This document shows positions 49,201 through 61,558 of a stretch of 64,000 nucleotides of DNA, one piece after another. The notes beneath the pieces were generated by a model that saw nothing but the letters and a program-made list of their open reading frames with translations, did not search any database and was not told where the DNA came from. Positions within the stretch are counted from its first letter, which is position 1. Each line of letters starts with the position of its first letter. Both the position numbers and the translations under genes were made by a program. The DNA is from Whitmania pigra (lineage: Eukaryota > Annelida > Clitellata > Hirudinida > Haemopidae): the NCBI GenBank assembly GCA_021613335.1, contig JAJTWR010000454.1, positions 193,501 through 257,500 of the forward strand, given 5' to 3'.

Positions 49201-52200
49201 TCATCTGTTGTGAGTTCAAAGTCTACCTCAGCCCTGAAACCACAGAATACTAGTTACCATTACTTACCAATCACGATGTGACTAAATATGTCTAAGAAGG
49301 ATCTACAAATTGTATTTATTTACAGTTATCTAAACAGTTATTTGTTTTAATACAAGGGTGTGTGCATAGCAATGAAGTTGAGTCCGTATGAACAGCTCCA
49401 ACAGCTCCTGATGAGGAATGCTGTTGACTCTGAACCAGTGAGAGCCTACTTCAGACTCATGAAGGTGTGCTTTGATGTTGATTTTGTTGATCTTAATTTG
49501 TTATCTTGTTATAATATTTACGTAATATATTATTGTTATCTCTGTAAGTTAGGCACGACATTAATTGAAGATTTTCTATAATTGATTGTGTATTCATTTT
49601 AATTAATTTAATTTTAACCCAGGAACAAGCAATGACAAGCTGCATTGCATTGATGTGCTCAAAGAATTCCATGCATTTGCAAGTAAGCAAAAGTTGATAT
49701 ATATAGATAGATATATATTGATATTAGTTGTTAACGTGTCATTAGTTCCTGCTTGGCCACCACATGTTTAAACATTGTATGACTTAACAGGTAAACAGAA
49801 TTGCCATAAGAGCCTACAATATTTACAAGTGGGAAGCGAGTTTTGGTCAGGTCCTTGTTCCAGGCACGTAATCGATGATGGTTGAAGTTTGTGGCACGGC
49901 ACGATGCTTATTTACCTCTGCCTATTTATCCTCTTTACAGAACAAACTTCGACTCCAATTGCTGGCCAGTTGAGAAGAAATGCAAACTTCCAGCAGATGT
50001 CAGGCATCACTCACAACACCTCTCCTCTCACAACTCAAAGCCAGTTTGACTTTTCCAACACATCTCTCAACCACAGGAGCTTGTACCTGTATTTGGCCAG
50101 AATTCTCAGGTGAGTCTTCGAAGACGCTTCACACATTACTGGCTGTTTATTCATTAGTTTGATTGGCTCCTATTAATGGACATTTATTGTTTTTGGTCAC
50201 AGGCCTGTTTGGTGCCACAAAGTTGTTACAACCGTTCCTGACCCTGAAACGAAGGGCACTTTCGTGAGTTTTGATTGGTTCATCAAATAATTACATTTAT
50301 AATTACACTGGTTAATAATTTGATTTTTTAATTCTCTTTGTGATCATGAATTCTAATTTGTTTTCTCGTGGATTCAAGTTGACGTCGAGGCTGAACAGTG
50401 AGCAGATTTTACTGGTGTTGCAAAAGTGCCAGGACTTCTTGCTCCTCCTCCGCAACAATCCGTCCATCCTCTCTCACGTGCCCAGTTCCAATCCAGGTGT
50501 ATCTGTCATCATGCCAGATAGGTGAGTTCACAATAAATAATAAGGTTACATATGATTAGTTTATTATATTATTATTGATAATTTATTAATTTTCCTTGAC
50601 AGTTTCTCTCTCTCAAGAAACATGTCTCTAAGAGGTGAGTTGGCTTTCTCCTTGTAATTTAAAATTATCAAGAAAGCTGGCTTGCTATTAACTTAATTTG
50701 AATAAGATCTTTAACAAAGGTTCTTTATCATACTTGCAATTGGCAAAGTTTTTTAAATGTTAAAAATTAGTCAATCTTGCTTTGACTTTACTAATGTCAT
50801 CTTAACTCTTCACATTCATAATCATCATTGTTCCCATCAGCAGGCATGGACTTTGAGGCCGATGAGACGACATCTCTGAGGAATCTGGAATCATTGTTGG
50901 ACATTTCCTGTCAATGTCTCAGCATGTGGAAGATCATGGCTGATCATCAATTCCATGTCGTTGCCGCTAGGCTTAAGCAGGTTGCGTGCGATGACAACAT
51001 TGTGCTATATTTATCACTTAACATGTTATTAGTAAATTACTTATTTATTAACAGGAAGACCGGGATGCCCTGGTTTGTGCGAGCTTCAGCCAGCTCATTC
51101 TGACCAACAGAAACCTTTGCAAGCAGCTCATCACGACACTTGTTGACTTTTACATCGACGATAACGCCATCACGGACGTCATTAGTTTGAGACTCAGGGA
51201 GTCTTGTCCTCTTTTGTACAGTGCTCAGGATCAAGCACAAACTAAAGTTAGTTTTATAGCATTAATAGGTTTGGAAATTAATGTTTGGAATTCTTACTGC
51301 TGGCTCATTACATATTTGCAAGTAAATTATGCTTTGCCATGTAAAATGAAGTTGACTGTACATCATAATTTGTTTTAAATTATTTCTTTATTTTAACATG
51401 TTTTATAGCAAATAATATTTTTTCCAGGGAAATGAATGCTTGAAACTGGCCAAGATTGCCTCTAATCCTCTCGAGAAGAAGAAGTTGATACAGAATGCAG
51501 TGCAGGTGAATTTCAAATGTTCTTACTAACTGATCTATCATTGGCTGTGATTTGTTGCTTCGTTTGGTGCTTCGCTGATCCGATTACATTATTTTAAAAT
51601 TCACTTCAGCAATACAAGGTGACTATCAACTCTCCGGTTCCATCTTCTGCGTATCAGCAGCAAAATGCATCCATCGGCGACCTGCCTTCCATGTGCACGC
51701 GCCTGGCCTCGGTCGGGGCTTACCTCGGCGTGGTCGAACTCGCCCTCGCCGCCGCCTCGAAGCGCGACCCCAACAACGTTGCCCAGCACTTTTATCTCTG
51801 CTCGAAACCTCTGGAGGACGTCGAAGGTGCAAAGCTCTTTGCCATCAGATCGGAGTGCTACAAACCCATTGCAGAGTCGCTCGATTACCTCAGAGGCCTC
51901 TGCTCTCAGGATTCAGAATCCAAGGGCAGGGAGGGATTTGTAAAACTCATCAGCAGCATCATTCCATCTTTCTTCTCCTCTTCCGCCGGAGACAAGGATC
52001 TCGTGTCTCCGCTGACGAACGGATACGTATTGACCTCGGAAGAAGCCAACAATCAGGTTTGTTGTTTGTAACACTGTCGTGATGGTCAGATAGTTATAAT
52101 TATCCAACATCCATATGCAGTTCATTGCCCCTTACTCGGGTTACATAAAATGCTTAGGTTTCCATTAATAGTGGAATTATTACTTTCAGATGGAGGAGAT

Positions 52201-53756
52201 GGTGCACCTGATTATGAAGTCAGAAGATCAGATGGCACACTTTGCAATCTTTGATTGGATGAATAGCAAGGGACTCTCAGAGAAGCTTTTAGATGTCAGT
52301 GACGTGTGATGATTGTATTAAACATAGCATTAAATGCTGGCAGTCGTTGTAGTAATAGCCATAGTTCTTAAAATTGTCATTGTCCATATTAATTTAATTG
52401 TTATTGTTTGCGTTCATAAATTCGAGTGATCGTGAAATAACTTTATTTATTTATTATTATTATTATTAATTTTTTTTAGCTTCCTTCTCCTTACTTGGAG
52501 CAGTACCTCAAGCTGGAGTCCGATTTCGACCGCCAGTACCAACCGCAACAACAACAGCAAATCAAACAAAAGGACATGCTTGACCTTCTTGCCAATTATT
52601 ACATCAAGGAAAAGAAGTTTTCATTGGCTGCTAGGATCCTTGACAAACTGGCTATGAAGGCGGGGTTAGTTAATTAATTAATTAATGTGTACTAGTGGTC
52701 TGCTTGGATGACAAGTTCATTGTTTCCTAACGAATTATTGATTTATTCTCTGCACCACTCACAGCAATCACATGAGTCTAAAGGAAAGACACAAGTACAT
52801 GTCCAAGGCGGTTGTATGTCTCCAATCGAGCGTGTCGAGGGCAGACAGTGAATTCATGCATGAAGTTCAAGATAAAGTTGAGGTGAACAAAAATGAATAT
52901 CTTGTCTCCAGCTACTGCAGCCATAAGATTCTCTTCCTGCCAAGACCACCATGCTCATTACTTTTTGCAGAACATCATAATTGAAGAGTCCTTATTATTT
53001 TCTTCTTCTTCCAGGTGATTCTCCTGCAACTTAAAGTGATGAAGGAGTTGGAAAAGAGCACCAGTCGTCCGGAGAGAATGATTGAAGATGCTGTTCAGAT
53101 GCTTGATACCCAGCTCTTTGATGTTTCAAAGGTGGAATCTTTTAATTTTGATCTTTTTAGTTTAATTTAATTTATCATCATCATTATGATGATGTGTTCT
53201 AATATTGTATTAGAGTACTACATTGTTACACATTCCTGAACCTTCAAATTATCACGTTTTAAAGTCCTTATTATAAATTTTTATTCGTCTTCAGCTGTAT
53301 GCCGATTTTTCAATTCCATTTGAACTACCTATCTGCAAACTGGCCATAGTGAGAAGCACTGGAATCAGAGAAGCAAATCTCATCAACTCCATCTGGAGGG
53401 AGATTATCGATAAAGGTTAGGAGGCTGAAAATGATTACGATAATGATTTTTGACGACATTGATGGAACCGCCTGGAATGTTGGTGTTATTTTGGAGATTT
53501 GATGCAATAAAATGTAATTTTATCACAGAGGTGAGGTCGAGCATTGGACAGGATCCACAGCAGAGAATGGAAATTATCGCTGCTCACTTTCTTCTTATTG
53601 GAAAGGATTATTTGAAAGAAGAAATCTATTTTCCCCTGCGTAAGACATTTTATGTTGTCATTTTTACATTATTTGATAGGCGATTTTAAGTCTGTGGTCA
53701 GAATACGTTGCTTAAAACCTATACCGTAGCAAGATTATGGCCATCACTTTGCCATT

Positions 53757-53788
<32 letters not shown>

Positions 53789-54455
53789 TATTATTTTTAT
53801 TATTATTCAAATTGCAGCTTTCCTTGTGATGCATTTGGAGCAGCTAAGCATTACAGAAGGCTTCAGCAAGCTCGACATCAGCTTCGTTGCAAAATCCTTC
53901 CTGGAGACCGGTGTTTCGGCCCAACAACTTCACGATGTTTACGAGATGCTCTTTAGACAAAAGGTCAGTTTCATTGGATCTCTTTTGTTGGATTCGAGTA
54001 AGGTTGTTATACACATCTGTCACGTGATTAACATTCTAACCAATCAGGACTCCTTCTGGAAGAACCAAAGACAACAGTACCATTTAGTGGAGGTGGATAT
54101 CTTCATCATGAGACAAATTGTTGATGCCTTTCCAAGCAGTTTTTCCATTCAACAAAAGTGGGGAATAACTTGATTTTATTTTGATTTATATTTTTAAAAG
54201 TCAAATACAAAAGCACTGTTTGAAATTTGTCAATATAGAAAGTTTCAAGGAAAATGACAACACACTTGCTAATAAGTATATGAAGATATTGACAGTTATG
54301 ATTATCTTCTTTGCAGCCGGAGGCAAATGTTAAACAGGTGCCTTGATGGAATTAGCTTCTACCTAGTGGAGCTTCAGTCTGATTTGAGCAGGGATGAACG
54401 AATTGTCAACAGCCTCAGAGAAATCCAAATCAAGATGGAAAGATTGGAGAGATGA
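46238..54455 (+). CDS. NUP155: Nucleoporin NUP155
   Basis: A complete 33-exon model gives 1384 residues (human: 1391). Exons: 46238-46355, 46578-46697, 46821-46917, 47068-47138, 47255-47335, 47431-47606, 47736-47844, 47913-47986, 48173-48255, 48373-48470, 48583-48786, 48855-48958, 49024-49209, 49357-49464, 49623-49682, 49791-49845, 49941-50109, 50203-50263, 50379-50521, 50603-50634, 50844-50980, 51055-51246, 51428-51505, 51610-52056, 52190-52294, 52480-52664, 52765-52882, 53015-53131, 53295-53415, 53529-53639, 53818-53963, 54048-54157, 54317-54455. The N-terminal half is the beta-propeller ([35 protein letters not shown]), and the rest the alpha-solenoid ([24 protein letters not shown]). NUP155 is a scaffold of the nuclear pore inner ring. 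Exon 20 is only 32 bases, and exon 21 has a CAGCAG acceptor. AATAAA lies at about 54559. Confidence 0.97.
53757..53788. repeat. (CAT)n microsatellite
   Basis: About ten CAT units in NUP155 intron 30, shortly before the acceptor of exon 31. Confidence 0.95.
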
Positions 54456-55235
54456 AAGCAGCCTGTTGTGATGACGATGATGATAATTTTGGTTCATTGT
54501 TCATTTTGATTGTTGGAATGAAACTATTTGGTGGGATGATGTAGACTTAATGATGCTGAATAAATTATCCACTTGCCAGGTTCACAATTAACTTTTGTAA
54601 GTCCATGTGGCCAACATTTTGATGGTGTGCTAATCTGAAGGTTTGAAATATCATGATCTTTGATCTTTTTTCACGTTAGTGTTAAGAAAATGTTTATTTA
54701 ACGCAAGACCAAATATTTTATGCCTGGCTTACCAGTTCGTCAATAAAATGTCAATTGAACTCAAGGATGGCAAAGATACAATAGCTTATAAACTTTCCAA
54801 TCGATTTTGGTGCAGATTAGCGCCCGTTTTGCGTGTGATCCAAAGTTTGGTAATTGTTGAATTAAGGTGTTGGGGGTGACCTTGCTCAATTAAGTAAATT
54901 TTCTCGATTAGGCATGGCGCATAGGGGGAATGGATGAGTTTATTTTGTTTTATGTATCGGTATCTTAACATTTGACGAATGTTGCCGTATGTTTACATTA
55001 GCAAAATGATCTCTAAAAAAATGAAAAAAAAGTCTATGAATAAGATCTTCAAAAATTAAAATCTCAATAATTCAAATATGTCCGAGTGTTTTACCAACGT
55101 GTAATTTGTATGTGCTTGAATCTGCTTGAATCGGCTCTGTTAAAATAACCAAATGTCAGTGAAACATCATTGAGAAGCTTTTGCCAGCTTAATCTTTCGA
55201 AATTAATTTATTGATTTCGTGTTTGAAAAAGTCAA
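54456..55235. other. Gap between NUP155 and the first EGFR-like gene
   Basis: The NUP155 3' untranslated region, with AATAAA near 54559, lies on the left. The rest is AT-rich and should hold the promoter of the following gene. Open frames at 54679-54971 are on both strands over the same bases and lack support. Confidence 0.55.
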
Positions 55236-58200
55236 ATGAAACAGCTGAGAAAGAAAGTTTTAATATTTTTGGTGCTCATTTTGATATTTTGCATGGATTC
55301 CATGGGCAAAGGTTAATTAAAATTCATTAATGCAGCAAATTTGACTTGTTGTCACCTACATTGGTATTTAGAAACTTATAAGAAATGTTCTTATTAGACC
55401 TATCTGATCTGTGAAATAGTGAAACTTCTTTGATCTATCACGTTTGCCGTGAATAATAATAAGAATTATTGCTAGATTTACTGTGATCTAGTTTTGTTAC
55501 AATTTCAATTTCATCTAAAGTTTTTTCAATAACCGGATCGTGAGTTCGCAAGATTTTGGTCTCCGAGAAGATATTTTGTAAAACTGCATTATGTTTTGTA
55601 TCCCATTCAAATCATTAGGTATGGCATAAAACAGATCTCATATTAGTGAAATTTTCATTTTTATGTAATTTAAGAACTTCTATAGTGTTGGAATTCTGTG
55701 CTAGGGTCTATGTTAGGATCGCTTTTGGTAATTTAAAAAAATAATTGTCCTCAAATTTTGCTTCAGTTGTGGCCTTTCGTTTCATTTTCTTTCTTCATTG
55801 CGAATATTCGATTTGCGTCCGAGACTCTTAATCTTTTATCACAAGGGCATGATTTAACATCGTTGATAAAAATGACAGCAAAGTTGTTAACAATTAATTA
55901 GTCGTCAGTTGATTCGAATTCGTAATAGCAACAACGTACTGAATACTAATTTCTTCACATGTTAAGGCGTCATATTAGTAGCTGAAACGTCTCTGACATT
56001 ATTTATTTATTTGAAATGTTAAATAGTGCTAAACAATACCACCTTGAGAAAATAATTATGGATAATGTAAAATGTGTGACCCAAATATTAAATTTGCGTA
56101 GTATATATTGTATTAAAGCTCCTGTATTATTCCCATATTGAAATTAAAATTGCCCCAAGTAATTAAAGGTAAAATGACAACAGAATAAAAATTTGAAATA
56201 AATGTGCATTTAATGCAAATATTTCTTTTTACTTTGAATTGCAGTATGCCTTGGGACTAATAAGGGGATGTCGATTTCAGAGAACCGTTCATACAGTCTG
56301 GAGAATGTGGTGAAGCGTTTTACAAACTGCACAAAAATTGAGGGAAACCTGGAAGTTTCTGGGCTGCCTTTAGATAATGTAGACCTGAGTTTTCTCAGCA
56401 CAATTGAGGAAGTCACAGGCTATGTAGTATTCTATGACACCGGCATCCCAACATTGCCACTTACGAACCTAAAGTTAATACGTGGCGACCGTCTGTTCGA
56501 GTCAGTATTTTATATTTTTTAAAGTTTGTTAAAAAAATCTAACTGCAAAGAATTAAAAAGAAAACTCTTGTTTTGCCCAAATTTTCACTCACTCAAGTTT
56601 TCACACTTGGAAATAGTTTTTCCGTTATTTAATTCTGAGGCCAAAATGAAATCGCGTTATCGTTATATATTATTGCTCATGTTTTTGACAACATTCCAGC
56701 ACAAATTAAGACAGGGAAATTTATTTCAATGTCAGGCTGCGCCAAGGCAAATTTAGTCTTGCGATATCAAAAAATTTAGCTTTGAAGGAGTTGGGACTCA
56801 GCTCACTGATAGGCAAGTTATTATAAATATTATTGGATATAAATTACAATATATAAAATATTTGTTATCCATCCTATTATTTCTGGAAACAGACCTAATG
56901 AGTATTTTAAAGCTTTATTCATTTTTTTTTTAATTTCAGCATTTAAGAGTTAATATTACATATATTTGAAAATTAATGCATATAAAATAAAAGTTACCTT
57001 TATTATTAAATGAAGTTTTCTTAATTTAATCAATTCGAAAAAATAATTAAGAATATGAAAATACGTGCCTAGGCTATTTTATTCATAAGCGGTAATTTTC
57101 TGTCTGCAAGAAATCTCACGTGGAGATGTTTGGATTTCCATGAATAGAAATTTGTGTTACGTTGACACTGTCCTCTGGAGTGACATTTTTTCTGATGTAA
57201 ATTCGACTTTAAAAAAGCATAATGCATCAGGAGAGGCACAAACATGTTATGGTTGTATAATTTTACTTGAAATACAACTTTTCAATAAGTAGAATTCGCG
57301 ATTTTAAGGGAATTGCCAATAAACATAATGAATTTATAAAATGTGTTTTTAAACATAGTAAGTTTTGCCAGCCCAGTGTCTGGACATTCTTTTTGTTTTT
57401 TTTAATTTTGATTCCTATAGTTCTGTTCGTTAGTTTTATGTCTGCATCAACTGTTTGCAATCACTGTTTTCAGACAATTGTCATGAATCATGTCCGAAAT
57501 TTAATGGAAAAAGTTATTGTTGGGGACCAGGTGAACACCAGTGCCAAAAGTGTAGGAATCTTTTTATATCTTTTGTCATAAAAATGAATTTCTTCTGAAT
57601 TTTAGACACTCTTTGCTTAGGTAGAATTTACTTAAATTTTTGAGAAAGTTCAAAATGCACCGATAAATATTTCATCTAGTCACCAAGGCATGGTGTCACG
57701 AAGGATGCAAAGGAAGATGTTTTGGCAAGGAGTGGAATCAGTGTTGTTCAGATACATGTGCAGGTGGATGTAATGGAACAAGTAACAAGGAATGTTTTGT
57801 TAGTGAAACAAATTATAATAGCATTTTAACAGCATTATAATAGCAAGTTTAATAGCATTGGAATGTTTTTTCTTGTTAAAACTAAATGTGGCAACTGACA
57901 TTTAAAAAAAACTTATTTATTCGTTATTAGTGGAGTATAGAGTGTTTACATTCGATTACCACTTACTATCTTTTTACTCAGAAATGCAAGACCTTTTCCG
58001 ATGATGGCAGTTGTGTGGATTTTTGTCCTCCTCCAGCCATTTACGATCCGACTTCGATGACTTTGAAGTCCAATCCAAAGTTTAAATATCACCTTGGCTC
58101 CGAATGTGTGAGCCAATGTCCTGGTTGGTGCTTAATTTGAACAATATTTAAAAATTAAATTCGTTCGGAACGTTTTGATTGCCTTCCATTCAGATTACAT

Positions 58201-60428
58201 GTATGTCGACAAAGGAGCATGTGTGAGAAATTGCCCTAAAGGAGAAACTGGTACCGAAGGTGTCTGCAAACCGTGCAAGGGACCCTGCCCCAAAGGTTTA
58301 CAATTTCTGTAGTGACAATCTTGCCAATCCATTTAAAATAATTGCATCTTATTATAGTGTAATTTAAAACAAATTAATATTGATTAGTGTGTGATTTTGC
58401 CTTTATCTGAAAGATTGTCCTGGAACCATTGGTAATATGTTTTTGAACAACGAGAACATTGAATCATTCAGAGGATGCACTGTTGTTCAAGGCAATCTCT
58501 ACATAGGAAAGGGATCTTTTGTAAAGTTAGAGACAGATACATTTTAGTTTTCACTTTTCAATAAGTAGAATTCACGAATTGATTAACCGATACATCATGA
58601 TAATTTCAATTTTTCTCGTATAATCATCAGCAGAGAGATTGTGATCACGTCTTGCTATTTTAAGGAGGAAAAATGAAGCGTTTTTGAAAATGGAATTAAA
58701 ATATGAGTACTAAAAATAAAACTCGAAAAATTTATTTAAGATTGGTTTGTACGTCGATTATAAGTGAACATGAGTACAAATTAGCAAAGTTCATCCAAAA
58801 GTGAGATTCTTGCCAAAAGATTTAGAAGTTTATCTTTATAATCATCTAATCGGAATATTTCTAGATCCACTGGCTCTAACAATAATTTATTTTATTCTGC
58901 TAAGGTACGAGTTATGCTTGACGTGTATCAACAAATTTCTAAAAGAAAATGCGTTTTCAATATATTAAATAATTACTCAATGAGCGACTTTATATCCAGC
59001 ATTATTTATAAGTATGAATATGTAATAACAATACAAATATAAGCAGTCAGTATTTTCTCCAGGCACGCTAACATTCCGAGATCGGTTCCTTTGACTTATG
59101 ACAATCTTACCCTCCTAGAAAATGTGACTTTGATTGTGGGGTCAGTAAAAATTGATGGAGAATCACCGGATTTCCGCAATCTGTCCTTTCTCAGGAATCT
59201 CAAGACAGTCATGGCCAACAGACCTTAGTATGTGGCTTGCATTGAACAACTGCCTATTGCTGCCTAATAACTTTCTAATTTTTAAAAGTGGTTGTTTGAT
59301 GTTATTATTCCATATCTTTTATTTATATTTATTACTGTTAAATTAACCTTTTCGATTTTTATAAAATATTTTGACAAATTTATAATCAAGCCATACCACC
59401 AAAGGGTTTGTGATACAATATTCAAGTCTAGAGTTGTTAGGTCTTGATTCTCTGCAATCTGTGTTGAATGGAAATTTGACCATAACCAAAAACAAAAATC
59501 TATGCTACGTGGAGAAATTTGATTGGAAGCTTATTAGAAAGAATTCTTCTGCTATATTTGTTCAAAGCAATAAACATAATTCGGAATGTGGTCAGTAAAT
59601 GATTTTATTGTTTTGGGGTTTAATCCCTTTTAGGAAGTGAGGCCCGTCCTGAGTTAAAATGGGCAGAATTCGCTGACCCAGTTTTTCATAATACTTTTGA
59701 TGCATTGTTACATTTTATTATAATATATCATAAAGTATCACATCACATTATATTACATCACTAAAAGTATTGTATATTATTTGTGAATATGTATGAAAAC
59801 AAACTGAAATGATATCCATTTCTAATACGCAGAAAGGGAGGGTAAGGTATGTCATCAAGAATGTGCACAAAATAGTTGTTTGGGTCCACTTGACACACAG
59901 TGCCGCAAATGCAGGAGTAACAAACAGGGCAACAGATGTGTGGGCTCCTGTGACATGAATTTTTTTTCTCTATCATCAGAAGATGGATCAAAGGAATGTT
60001 TAAAGTGCCATAAAGAGTGCCGAGCATCCTGCTTTGGACTGGTTTATTTCTTCTCATATTTCGTTTTTAGAACTTTTTAATTAATCATACAGTTTAGTTT
60101 TTTAATTAATATCTAATCATAATTCAGGGATCAGACAAGTGTCACAAATGTCTGCATTTTAAAGACGGTCCTAATTGCGTCGAGAGCTGCCCTGAAGGGT
60201 TATTTAGAATTATTACCTTAGTGTCTATTTTTGACCATTTATCTAAAGTTGCAACATTTGTGTGTACTAAGTGAGTTTTTATCAACATTCCACGTACATG
60301 TATTGGATAAATTGAAAAGTTTTAATATTGAAAGCAGAAGCCGAACCTGTAGGAAAAAGCCAAAACCTAAAGTCCCCGGTGGGAGGAGACCTACAGTAGA
60401 TGAACTTTTGAAGCAGCTAGCACCTTGA
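55236..60428 (+). CDS. Secreted EGFR-type ectodomain protein, copy A
   Basis: Fourteen exons: 55236-55311, 56245-56500, 56736-56812, 57111-57251, 57474-57551, 57680-57798, 57982-58123, 58194-58295, 58414-58525, 59063-59227, 59391-59590, 59833-60041, 60128-60270 and 60338-60428, giving 636 residues. A signal peptide ([14 protein letters not shown]) leads to L1 (about 26-180: [22 protein letters not shown]), furin-like CR1 (184-330: [24 protein letters not shown]), L2 (331-489: [20 protein letters not shown]) and CR2 (490-592: [17 protein letters not shown]). This order matches the EGFR extracellular region, and the second Cys-rich domain separates it from insulin receptors. It then ends in a basic tail ([15 protein letters not shown]) with no membrane helix and no kinase. 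It may bind EGF-like ligands outside the cell, which is inference. Intron 3 begins with GC (56813). AATAAA at 60448. Confidence 0.88.
55312..56244 (+). other. Intron 1 of EGFR-like copy A
   Basis: A 933-base AT-rich intron between signal peptide and L1. Nothing coding was seen. Confidence 0.8.
58526..59062 (+). other. Intron 9 of EGFR-like copy A
   Basis: A 537-base intron inside L2. Positions 58553-58573 repeat 57277-57297 of intron 4 exactly over 21 bases. Confidence 0.75.
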
Positions 60429-61558
60429 CAATCTTATTAATCATATCAATAAAAGATAAGAGCGCCTTTCTGTTATTAAAACATTTAGAATGGATGGTGC
60501 GAGAGCTTTAAACAGCCCAACGAGCATTCTAGCAGTGATTGCTGAGATACATACGTTAGTCTTAATGAGATGCTTTATGCCTGGAGTTTATCAATGGCTA
60601 TCGTCTGCTAATTGCTGGTTTTCAATGGCGGATATAAAACACTTTGATAGAAGTTCCATACACGATAACCATTGGGTAGATTTAAGAGACGGGGTCTCAG
60701 CTACGGCGTGCAAGTTGGCATAAAGGGTTGCGTGTCTATGAACAACGGTGAAAGCGACAGTCGTTGCATGTTCGCAGCCTAGTTCGCGCTGCCAGAGAGT
60801 GCCCTCGTGCATATATGCCCTCGGGCGCTATATAAATGGTGAAAGTCCAAATCATCTCAGTTATGCAACGGACTATAATCAAATAAATAAATAAATATAA
60901 ATGGTGAATCGATTAAGAATTAAGCCTTCACATCCTGTTCGGATACGTAACTCAAAAAAATCGGCTAAAAATGCAGATACTAAAATTTCCGCCCAGAGGA
61001 GTAAATTATTTAAATAATTTATGTTATTTTCAAAATCACGAGGACATGCCTTTCCTCCTCCCAGCCTTTCCAAATTCGCCACTGTTGGTCACAACATGAC
61101 CTCTCCAAATAGAACAAAAATTCAAAAGTTCTATTGCTGTTTTAGAACTGAAGGTTTTTGAAATCTCCGTATCCTGAGTAAAATAAAATTCTTAGGAAAC
61201 CTAATGTTTGAATCTCAAATCGAATCTAGTTAATGTGAACCACATTTGTGCGACGTGAGAATTAATTATTAAAATAGTTTAAACTGTTCGTAATTAAAAC
61301 TTATTATTCTCGGGATTTCTCATTTCAAAAAAATATTTTTGTAATAAAAATTGTGCGATGATGAGCTACATTTAATTTCGAGGTGTCCTCATTGATATGT
61401 GTACAGCAAAACTAGTTAAATAGCAGGTTGTTGCAGGCACGTTTAACCAAGAATTCATTTATATGTAATTAATCTTACAAAGAGGTATTTGAATCATTTA
61501 TTGAGTAACTTGAATATTTATAATAAATGATTAATTTTTACAGGTTTTAAGAAGCAGA
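60429..61558. other. Gap between the two EGFR-like genes
   Basis: It starts with the copy A 3' end (AATAAA at 60448), followed by a less AT-rich block at about 60485-60860 that may be a mobile repeat. The remainder is AT-rich and would hold the copy B promoter. No exon for a membrane helix or kinase was seen here on the plus strand. Confidence 0.6.
60485..60860. mobile_element. Possible SINE-like repeat
   Basis: A GC-richer block with an unsupported 77-residue open frame and a CCTCGGGCGCTATATAAATG sequence at about 60820-60839, followed by an A/T-rich (AAAT)n tract near 60883-60898. A GCGCTATATAAAT tail followed by a simple repeat is typical of several invertebrate SINE/LINE families, from memory. 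No RNA polymerase III boxes or target duplication were established. Confidence 0.3.

Noticed and set aside
49024..49281. Alternative frames over NUP155 exon 13
   Set aside because: Three overlapping frames are open, but only the one reading [20 protein letters not shown] continues NUP155.
60490..60723. 77-residue open frame between the EGFR-like genes
   Set aside because: It does not resemble an EGFR transmembrane or kinase exon and lies within the possible SINE-like block.
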